Translations under genes and position numbers: made by a program | Shown here: in pieces, positions 1-5,269 of the stretch | Position numbering within the stretch: position 1 is the first letter of the stretch | Layout: every line of letters begins with the position of its first letter | NCBI GenBank assembly: GCA_003535395.1 | Contig: DOHE01000091.1 | Location: 1 to 6,207, forward strand | Reading direction: 5' to 3' | Length of the DNA stretch: 6,207 nt | DNA from: Clostridiales bacterium | GTDB taxonomy: Bacteria; Bacillota; Clostridia; UBA8921 | The notes under the pieces: generated by a model | Seen by the model: only the letters and a program-made list of their open reading frames with translations | The model's database searches: none | Told to the model about the DNA's origin: nothing

Positions 1-360
1 CACCAGTTCCATGATGTCATTCAACTGAGCCCTGCGTTTTTGGGACGATACGCCTTTCAGGTCGGCAACAAAGCCAAGGTAGTCTTTCACGGTCATATCC
101 ATGTACAGGGGCGGACGTTCGGGCATAAATCCGATTCTGGATTTCACTGCCTTCGGATCTTCCAAAATATCATAACCGCATACTTTCACCGATCCGGAAG
201 TGGATGGCAGATACCCGGTGATGATATTCATGGTAGTGGACTTTCCGGCTCCATTGGGTCCCAGGAAACCAAGGATCTCTCCTTTGTTGACCGAGAAGCT
301 CACATGCTTCACCGCTTGTATGGAGCCATAGTTTTTGCACAGATCAATAATTTCGATCAA
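1..360 (-). CDS. ABC transporter ATP-binding protein, GldA/ABC-2 export type (N-terminal part, cut by window edge)
   Basis: This is the ATPase subunit of an ABC transporter and should power a membrane permease encoded beyond the left edge. The 120 visible codons start at a TTG (360-358) preceded by a strong ribosome binding site, AGGGAGGA at 367-374, six bases away. The Walker A motif GPNGAGKST is at residues 34-42. The segment around residues 84-108 (FMPERPPLYMDMTVKDYL...) is the Q-loop-proximal stretch typical of GldA-like ATPases paired with ABC-2 permeases in Firmicutes; these often sit beside GldG-like auxiliary proteins. The signature motif, Walker B and H-loop lie outside the window. 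The ABC ATPase identity is secure. The export-type subgroup is an inference from sequence resemblance, and the substrate cannot be told. It is transcribed divergently from the PocR-AraC gene. Confidence 0.93.
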   Translation of the reverse strand, partial: MIEIIDLCKNYGSIQAVKHVSFSVNKGEILGFLGPNGAGKSTTMNIITGYLPSTSGSVKVCGYDILEDPKAVKSRIGFMPERPPLYMDMTVKDYLGFVADLKGVSSQKRRAQLNDIMELV

Positions 361-394
361 AACAAGTCCTCCCTTTCTATAAAGGAATAGCACG

Positions 395-423
395 ATTATA
401 ATGTTTCCTAAAAACAATTTCAA
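395..423 (-). promoter_or_regulatory. Sigma-A-type promoter for the ABC ATPase gene
   Basis: Read on the minus strand, TTGAAA (423-418) is followed by a 17-base spacer and a perfect TATAAT (400-395). Transcription should begin near 388, giving a leader of about 27 bases that contains the ribosome binding site. This is very close to the vegetative consensus, so strong expression is expected unless a repressor acts on the upstream repeats. Confidence 0.85.
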
Positions 424-451
424 CAAAAGAATATGTAAAAAACGTGTGAAG

Positions 452-489
452 TTATGGAAATCGCCATAAGAATTCCATTATATGGGATT
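452..489. promoter_or_regulatory. Candidate operator: ATGG/CCAT inverted-repeat cluster in the divergent region
   Basis: Two adjacent palindromes lie between the divergent promoters. The first is TTATGG (452-457), six bases, CCATAA (464-469), with perfect arms. The second is AATTCCAT (471-478), TAT, ATGGGATT (482-489), with seven of eight positions pairing. The ATGG core therefore occurs four times in 38 bases. The cluster is about 30 bases upstream of the -35 of the ABC promoter and about 75 bases upstream of the candidate -35 of the regulator gene. It could bind the adjacent AraC-type regulator or an unrelated factor. The protein assignment is inference. Confidence 0.4.
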
Positions 490-565
490 TTAAACAATGC
501 GGTTTCGTAAATTTTTACAAAAATGAATAAAATTTTTCAATACCTTGCTGAAATATCGTGTATAC

Positions 566-593
566 TTGTTTTATCGGTTGTCCCGGGTATAAA
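566..593 (+). promoter_or_regulatory. Candidate promoter for the PocR-AraC and corrinoid protein unit
   Basis: TTGTTT (566-571), a 16-base spacer and TATAAA (588-593) form a moderate sigma-A-type promoter with predicted start near 600, only about 17 bases before the chosen GTG. A second -10-like box, TATACT at 561-566, lacks a good -35 at the right distance. The weak match would suit an activator-dependent promoter, but that is inference. Confidence 0.45.
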
Positions 594-616
594 ACACGCG
601 TTATCGCAAATTCATT

Positions 617-1963
617 GTGAAAGGCAAGGTGGTATTCACGGAAGTCCTGCGGAACGCAGATGCTTGGAACGAAATCGATACAAACTGGGATACGGACAGA
701 GCAAAAACCGGTTTGGATAATTATTGCAGATCAACGTCACAGGGTGGCAGGATCATCAACCGAAAAGGCGAGACCCTGTATGAGTGCCCCGGCGATGCGG
801 ATATCTGCGAAGCCTGCATACGGCTGCACGGCGACCCGGACGGCTATGCTGCCTGCATGAAGTCTCATTTGTACGGAAGCTATCAGGCAGAACGATTTGG
901 CGGGCGATATGTGTATTTTTGCCCTCTTGGGCTGGTATACTGGGCATCCCCCGTGACCCGGGACGGGGCGATCGTGGCGACCCTGGTGGGAGGTCCCGCG
1001 CTGATGGTGGAACCCGATGATTTTCTTCTCATCGATATTGGAAAGAAAGAACAGCTGACTGAAAAACAGATAGCGGAAGTAAAGAACCTTGTCAACAAAA
1101 TGAGCGTACAACGGCCGGATCGGGTCAACAGCCATGCGGAACTGCTGTTCATGGTGGCCGCCTATATCTCCGAATGCAGCGATTATTTCCGGCAGGAAAA
1201 GGACAATCTCGAGCAGCAGTCCAACATTTCGGAATACATCCATTACATCAAGACCATGGGCGGTTCCGAAAGTGACATGAAAGAATATCCGCTGGAAAAG
1301 GAAGTCGAACTGATGTCCCTCATTTCCATCGGCGACAAACAGGAATCACAAAAGCTTCTGAATGAGATTTTCGGGCATATCTTCTTTTCCACCGGCGGCA
1401 ATTTCGAGGTCATCAAAGCCCGGGTCCTGGAACTGGTGGTGCTGCTTTCCCGGGCAGCGATGGGCGGCGGCGCCGATATCGAACAAATCTTCGGTTTGAA
1501 CTACAAGTATCTGTCTGAGATCCATAACTTCCATACTGTGGAGGAGTTGGCCCAGTGGCTGTCCATGATCATGGCCCGCTTCACGGATTGCGTGTTCAAT
1601 CTGGCAGATGTGAAGCATATCGATGTGATCTACAGGGCGATCGACTATATCAAGCGGAACTATATGAAGAAGATCACCCTTGAGGAGGTTTCCTCCCATG
1701 TTTACTTAAGCCCGTCCTATTTCAGCAAGATATTCAAGGACGAAATGCACAGCAACTTTAACACCTACCTTAATTCCATCCGGATCGAGATGAGCAAGCG
1801 CATGCTTCTGGATGACAGCATCCCGCTGGTGGATATATCCAATATGGTCGGATACGAGGACCAAAGCTACTTTACAAAAGTTTTCAAGAAGATGACCGGG
1901 ATCAGCCCGGGGAAATTCAGGGAAGCAAGGGGAAAGGCAGTAGGCGCGCAAAAACGCGTATAA
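617..1963 (+). CDS. PocR-domain AraC-family transcriptional regulator
   Basis: This is a 448-residue cytoplasmic regulator that probably senses a small metabolite and controls the adjacent corrinoid gene or related one-carbon genes. Residues about 30-165 resemble the PocR sensory domain, with cysteines and histidines at C37, C57, C64, C67, H71, C80, H84 and C102 and the characteristic stretch CPLGLVYWASPV at 102-113. Residues about 215-330 are a helical middle region ending near RFTDCVF. Residues 335-436 are an AraC-type double helix-turn-helix, including SPSYFSKIFK (365-374) and DQSYFTKVFKKMTG (415-428). The reading frame is closed by a TAA at 590-592. The start is therefore GTG 617 or GTG 629; neither has a good ribosome binding site. 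PocR of Salmonella activates cobalamin and propanediol genes, and related regulators occur beside corrinoid methyltransferase genes. The family is confident; ligand and target are inferred. Confidence 0.92.
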   Translation: MKGKVVFTEVLRNADAWNEIDTNWDTDRAKTGLDNYCRSTSQGGRIINRKGETLYECPGDADICEACIRLHGDPDGYAACMKSHLYGSYQAERFGGRYVYFCPLGLVYWASPVTRDGAIVATLVGGPALMVEPDDFLLIDIGKKEQLTEKQIAEVKNLVNKMSVQRPDRVNSHAELLFMVAAYISECSDYFRQEKDNLEQQSNISEYIHYIKTMGGSESDMKEYPLEKEVELMSLISIGDKQESQKLLNEIFGHIFFSTGGNFEVIKARVLELVVLLSRAAMGGGADIEQIFGLNYKYLSEIHNFHTVEELAQWLSMIMARFTDCVFNLADVKHIDVIYRAIDYIKRNYMKKITLEEVSSHVYLSPSYFSKIFKDEMHSNFNTYLNSIRIEMSKRMLLDDSIPLVDISNMVGYEDQSYFTKVFKKMTGISPGKFREARGKAVGAQKRV

Positions 1964-1974
1964 AATATTTTCGA

Positions 1975-1983
1975 AGGGGAGGG
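1975..1983 (+). promoter_or_regulatory. Strong ribosome binding site for the corrinoid protein
   Basis: AGGGGAGGG ends seven bases before ATG 1991 and fixes that start. Its strength contrasts with the absence of a recognisable site before the upstream regulator gene. If both lie on one transcript, the corrinoid protein should be made in much larger amounts than the regulator. Confidence 0.85.
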
Positions 1984-1990
1984 CTCTACT

Positions 1991-2626
1991 ATGAGCTTAC
2001 TGGCAAGCATTTCTGAAAGTCTGCAGAAGGGAAAGGCCAAGGATGTCAAGGAACTGGTGCAACAGGCGATCGACGAAGGTCTTTCTCCGAAGCAAATCCT
2101 GGATGAGGGTCTGCTGTCCGGCATGAGCATCATCGGCAACAAATTCAAGAACAACGAAGTGTATGTACCGGACGTGCTCATCGCTGCCAGGGCGATGAAC
2201 GCCGGAACCGAGATCTTAAAGCCTCTGCTGGCTTCAAGCGGTGTGACCGCTGCCGGCAAAGTCGTGCTCGGTACAGTCAAAGGCGACCTGCATGACATCG
2301 GCAAGAACCTGGTCCGGATGATGCTGGAAGGCAAAGGCCTGGAAGTTGTCGATCTTGGGATCGATGTCCCGGCCGATAAATTTGTGGCTGCAGCCCAGGA
2401 ATCCAACGCTCAGGTCATCGCGCTGTCCGCACTGCTCACCACCACCATGGGCGAAATGAAGTCGGTCGTGGAAGCCGCTACCGCCGCCGGCATCAGGGAC
2501 AAAGTCACCATAATGGTTGGCGGAGCTCCTGTTACTGATGCATTCTGCAAGCAGATCGGCGCGGATCTGTACGCTCCGGACGCAGCTTCCGCTGCGGATG
2601 CCGCATTTGCAGCCATCGTGAAGTAA
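1991..2626 (+). CDS. Corrinoid (cobalamin-binding) methyl-carrier protein, MtbC/MttC/MtgC-like
   Basis: This 211-residue soluble protein carries a corrinoid cofactor that shuttles methyl groups from a substrate-specific methyltransferase to a second methyltransferase, usually acting on tetrahydrofolate or coenzyme M. Residues about 1-85 form the four-helix cap domain common to methionine synthase and methyltransferase corrinoid proteins, including GLSPKQILDEGLLSGM (30-45). Residues about 88-211 form the Rossmann-like B12 domain. The DLHDIG motif at 99-104 puts the lower-axial cobalt ligand at His101, followed by the SALLT stretch (146-150) and GGAPVT (177-182) that hold the nucleotide tail. 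The length is normal for a free-standing corrinoid protein. It follows the PocR-AraC gene by 27 bases and is followed by a convergent terminator, so no methyltransferase is in the same unit. Substrates carried by relatives include methylamines, glycine betaine and methanol; sequence alone does not decide which. Confidence 0.95.
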   Translation: MSLLASISESLQKGKAKDVKELVQQAIDEGLSPKQILDEGLLSGMSIIGNKFKNNEVYVPDVLIAARAMNAGTEILKPLLASSGVTAAGKVVLGTVKGDLHDIGKNLVRMMLEGKGLEVVDLGIDVPADKFVAAAQESNAQVIALSALLTTTMGEMKSVVEAATAAGIRDKVTIMVGGAPVTDAFCKQIGADLYAPDAASAADAAFAAIVK

Positions 2627-2679
2627 GCCTGTCCTCCTCATTTCATCGGATATGTGACCCTTTTGCAAAATCCACAAAG

Positions 2680-2710
2680 GACCCGGTCTCCCGTCAAGGC
2701 GGACCGGGTC
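2680..2710. terminator. Shared bidirectional terminator hairpin between the corrinoid gene and uvrC
   Basis: GACCCGGTC (2680-2688) and GACCGGGTC (2702-2710) form a perfect nine-base-pair stem with a 13-base loop. On the plus strand it is followed by a modest T-rich run (TGTTTATAT) and on the minus strand by CTTTGTGGATTTTG. The U-tracts are weak, so efficiency is uncertain. It lies 53 bases after the corrinoid stop. The uvrC stop codon falls inside the loop, and one stem arm encodes the last residues of UvrC. Confidence 0.65.
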
Positions 2711-4601
2711 TGTTTATATGCAATCTTTCGTAAACGGCCTTTGCCGCTGTTTTTCCCACGACTTTTGTCAGCTGTTCCAATGAAGCCTGACTCATTTTGC
2801 GGATGCTTCCAAATTCACGGAGAAGTGCGGTGCGCCGGGTCGCGGCAATACCCGGGATGTCATCCAGGATAGAATGCACCTGCCGCTTGGACCGAAGTTT
2901 TCGGCTGTACTTGAGTGCAAACCGGTGCGCTTCCTCCTGGATCTCTGAAATAAGCAGCATCAACTCCGGATCCCCTCCAACAGGTATCACGGTACCCTGA
3001 ATTGCAAGGCCTCGGGTCTTGTGATCTTCATCCTTCACCATGCCAACGGCCGGGATGGCAAGTCCAAGTCCCGCAAGAACGGAAGAAGCTGTATTTGCAT
3101 GGGCAAGTCCCCCGTCCACCAGGATCAGGTCCGGAAGGATCGGGGTCTTTGCGGGCAAGCCTTCATGAACAATTCCTCCGTACCGGCGGGTGAGGACCTC
3201 CCTCATGCCGGCATAGTCATCCTGGCCCTCGACCGTTTTTATTTTATAAAGCCTGTACCGCCGGGGGCTGGGTTTCCCGTCTTCAAAAACAACCAGGGAC
3301 GCTGCTGCATCCTCCCGGCCTGTATTGGAGATATCAAAAGCTTCAATAAGACCGGGGATCTCTTTCAAACCCATCCAATCAGCCAGCCTGGCCAGGGCTT
3401 CCCGCTTTTTCCGCTGTCTGCCGCCCTCCTCCTGCTCTCTGCGGGACATATCCTGCTTGGCATTATCCGTCAGCATGCGAATCAATTCCTGCTCGTACCC
3501 TCTGGCCGGAAGCCGGATGCGTACCGTGGCGCCATGTTTCCCGCTGAGCCATGCCTCCAGGATATCCAGCCCTTCCGGAAGCACTGAGACCAGAAGTTTC
3601 GGAGGGATCTGAGCAGCCGGCTCATAATACCTCTCCAGGAAGGATGCCATCAGTGCCGCCTCCCCGGATCGTGCAGCGTCCGCGCCCGGTCCCGCAAGCT
3701 CTTGCGTGCCCGAAGCGGTTTCTTCCTCCGGTCCCGCAACTCCTTCCAGCACATGGCTTTCCCGTCCTGTCAGATAACCGTCCCGGATCGTATAGACCTG
3801 GGCGATACAATCCTCGGTCCCACAGGCTATGACCACTGCATCGCAGTCTTTGAGCCGGGGTGAGATCACTTTCTGTTTTTCCAGGATCTTGTTCAGAAGC
3901 AGGATCTTGTCCCGGATCTGTCCCGCTTTTTCAAATTCAAGCGCTTTGGACGCCCGATTCATTTCCGCCGTAAGCCCCTTGATGACCTGGTGCTGGCGTC
4001 CTTCCAGAAACCGCACCAGATCCCGGACCAGTTGTCCATATGATTCCACGGAAATCGTCCCGGTGCATGGCGCCGCACAAAGATCAAGGTGCTTCCGCAG
4101 GCAGGGCCGGGTTTTCCCGGATTCTCCGGGCAGGTTCCTGGCACAGGAGCGTACCGGGAAAATGCCCGCCAGCATGTCCAGTGTCTCACGGACAGCACCG
4201 GCACTCGGATACGGTCCAAAGTACCGGGCCGCATCCTTTTCCACTGTACGGGTAAAAAGCACGCGTGGAAAATCCTCCCCCAGGGTAACCTTGATATAGG
4301 GATAGGTTTTGTCATCCCGAAGCATGATGTTGTAGCGGGGCCGGTGCTTTTTGATCAGGTTGCATTCCAGGATGAGAGCTTCCAGTTCATTATCCGTGGT
4401 GATTGTTTCAAATGAAAATATATGTTCCACCATTGCCCGGGTTTTGGGCGACAGGGAACTGCCTTTTTGAAAATATTGGCGTACCCGGTTTTTAAGGGCT
4501 CTGGCCTTTCCCACGTAGATAATCCTGCCGGTCTTGTCCTTCATAAGGTACACACCGGGTTTCGCAGGCAATTTGGCCAGTTCGGACTCCAGCGCAAACA
4601 T
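2694..4601 (-). CDS. uvrC: UvrABC excinuclease subunit C
   Basis: UvrC makes the dual incisions around a lesion in nucleotide excision repair after UvrA and UvrB have located it. The 635-residue protein has the full domain order. The GIY-YIG nuclease covers about 13-92 (GVY at 16-18, YVG at 29-31, Arg39, Asn91) for the 3' cut. Four cysteines at 153, 167, 175 and 179 match the iron-sulfur ligands of E. coli UvrC. The UvrB-interacting UVR helix is at about 205-240. The RNase H-like nuclease for the 5' cut has likely catalytic residues Asp423, Asp462, Asp496 and His559. The tandem helix-hairpin-helix DNA-binding region is at about 578-625. A Gly/Ala/Glu-rich stretch at about 286-315 looks like a lineage-specific insertion before FLERYY. 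ATG 4601 lies eight bases after the HPr-like stop with no clear ribosome binding site of its own, suggesting translational coupling. Confidence 0.98.
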   Translation of the reverse strand: MFALESELAKLPAKPGVYLMKDKTGRIIYVGKARALKNRVRQYFQKGSSLSPKTRAMVEHIFSFETITTDNELEALILECNLIKKHRPRYNIMLRDDKTYPYIKVTLGEDFPRVLFTRTVEKDAARYFGPYPSAGAVRETLDMLAGIFPVRSCARNLPGESGKTRPCLRKHLDLCAAPCTGTISVESYGQLVRDLVRFLEGRQHQVIKGLTAEMNRASKALEFEKAGQIRDKILLLNKILEKQKVISPRLKDCDAVVIACGTEDCIAQVYTIRDGYLTGRESHVLEGVAGPEEETASGTQELAGPGADAARSGEAALMASFLERYYEPAAQIPPKLLVSVLPEGLDILEAWLSGKHGATVRIRLPARGYEQELIRMLTDNAKQDMSRREQEEGGRQRKKREALARLADWMGLKEIPGLIEAFDISNTGREDAAASLVVFEDGKPSPRRYRLYKIKTVEGQDDYAGMREVLTRRYGGIVHEGLPAKTPILPDLILVDGGLAHANTASSVLAGLGLAIPAVGMVKDEDHKTRGLAIQGTVIPVGGDPELMLLISEIQEEAHRFALKYSRKLRSKRQVHSILDDIPGIAATRRTALLREFGSIRKMSQASLEQLTKVVGKTAAKAVYERLHINRPGPP

Positions 4602-4609
4602 GACGGCGC

Positions 4610-4861
4610 TCAGCTGCTCAAATAAATAGCCAGGGCTTCCAGCGCCTGCTGTTCGTCTTCTCCGTCAGCTGCCAGGATGATGCGGGTCCCGTTGGCTATG
4701 CTCAGCGACATTACTCCCAAAAGGCTTTTTGCATTGGCCTTCCGCTCCCCTTTTTCGATCCAGATCGATGATTTGAACCTGGATGCGTTCTGGATGAAAA
4801 GTGCCGCCTTCTTCGATTCAAGGCCTGTTCCGTTGGAAACAGTCACTTCCTGTCTGGTCAT
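4610..4861 (-). CDS. HPr-like protein lacking the phosphorylatable His15 (Crh-like)
   Basis: This 83-residue protein has the HPr fold along its whole length. In ordinary HPr the motif GxHARPA holds His15, which relays phosphate in the sugar phosphotransferase system. Here the equivalent stretch is GLESKKAA (13-20), with Glu15, Lys17 and Lys18 in place of His15, Arg17 and Pro18, so it cannot act as a phosphocarrier. The second site is intact: KSLLGVMSLSIANG (45-58) keeps Ser46, the target of HPr kinase in Firmicutes, and the CcpA-contact surface around it. This resembles Crh of Bacillus, where His15 is Gln, and a regulatory role in carbon catabolite control is the likeliest reading. ATG 4861 is chosen over an upstream in-frame start because AGGGAGGG lies at 4865-4872, the promoter lies just upstream, and HPr homology begins here. 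The gene is immediately followed by uvrC. Confidence 0.9.
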   Translation of the reverse strand: MTRQEVTVSNGTGLESKKAALFIQNASRFKSSIWIEKGERKANAKSLLGVMSLSIANGTRIILAADGEDEQQALEALAIYLSS

Positions 4862-4886
4862 AGGCCCTCCCTTGTTGTTTATGAAT

Positions 4887-4915
4887 ATATTATCATTCCC
4901 AAAGCTCGATTTCAA
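4887..4915 (-). promoter_or_regulatory. Sigma-A-type extended -10 promoter for the HPr-like gene and uvrC
   Basis: On the minus strand TTGAAA (4915-4910) is followed by exactly 17 bases and TAATAT (4892-4887). The spacer ends in TGA, giving an extended -10 TGnTAATAT. Transcription should start near 4880 with a leader of about 20 bases. This gives the HPr-like gene and uvrC their own strong start even if read-through from glmS occurs. Confidence 0.82.
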
Positions 4916-4962
4916 CCTGCATTCACGCCTGTTGACCGCGGGTAATGTCTGCACGGGCCGGA

Positions 4963-5235
4963 TCAGGCAAAGCCGCGTTCAAAGCTGTCATAGGCTTCCG
5001 CGATATGCGAAAAACCGTCCTTCTTCAACGTTTCACCGATAATATACCGTATCCCCAGGGTGTTGATGTTCCTGTAAGGCCAACGCTCGACCGACTCCTT
5101 AATGTCTTTCATGATCATATCGATATCCGATGCTGTGAGCGGCTGGTGCGACTCATCGGATATCCGCTCCAGTACCAGCCGGATCTTGGACGGATCAAAA
5201 TCCTGCAAACTGCCGTCCTTCTTCAAAACCTTCAT
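4963..5235 (-). CDS. Stand-alone ATP-cone domain protein
   Basis: This 90-residue soluble protein is essentially one ATP-cone, the nucleotide-binding domain found at the N-terminus of ribonucleotide reductases and in the C-terminal half of NrdR. The opening VLKKDGSLQDFDPSKI (3-18) matches the VxKRDG...F...KI signature whose lysine and adjacent residues contact the nucleotide phosphates. The C-terminal segment ending AEAYDSFERGF (79-89) matches the closing A-Y-x-x-F/Y helix. There is no zinc ribbon and no catalytic domain, so it is neither NrdR nor a reductase. ATG 5235 has AAAGGGG (5250-5244) eight bases upstream. It lies 34 bases after the glmS stop and may be co-transcribed with it. A role as a nucleotide-level sensor or allosteric partner is inference; no function can be named. 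Confidence 0.85.
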   Translation of the reverse strand: MKVLKKDGSLQDFDPSKIRLVLERISDESHQPLTASDIDMIMKDIKESVERWPYRNINTLGIRYIIGETLKKDGFSHIAEAYDSFERGFA

Positions 5236-5269
5236 GATGCAAACCCCTTTCTGAGAATCGGGCGGTCCG

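Noticed and set aside
545..566. TTGCTG and TATACT as a promoter for the regulator gene
   Set aside because: The spacer is only 10 bases, far too short for sigma-A; the pair TTGTTT and TATAAA further downstream is better spaced.
523..720. A 65-codon plus-strand frame upstream of and overlapping the regulator gene, as a possible leader peptide or missing N-terminus
   Set aside because: It is in another frame from the regulator, overlaps it by about 100 bases, has no ribosome binding site, and its predicted product has no recognisable pattern. The regulator's PocR domain is already complete.
1867..2406. A 179-codon minus-strand frame opposite the regulator and corrinoid genes
   Set aside because: It is a mirror of codon bias in two well-identified genes on the plus strand and has a low-complexity Ser/Pro-rich product.
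3021..3587. A 188-codon plus-strand frame inside uvrC
   Set aside because: It lies fully opposite the conserved nuclease part of uvrC and shows no domain pattern or start signal.
3660..4125. Recurring TCCCGGATC-like strings on the plus strand within uvrC
   Set aside because: They arise from repeated Ile-Arg-Asp and similar codons in the GC-rich uvrC frame; spacing is irregular and there is no flanking repeat structure.
4862..4954. In-frame extension of the HPr-like protein to an earlier start, giving 114 residues
   Set aside because: The extra part crosses the promoter and the ribosome binding site, is not HPr-like, and homology begins exactly at ATG 4861.
4916..4962. Possible terminator after the ATP-cone gene
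   Set aside because: Only imperfect pairing with internal mismatches could be found and there is no T-tract, so read-through toward the HPr-like gene cannot be excluded.
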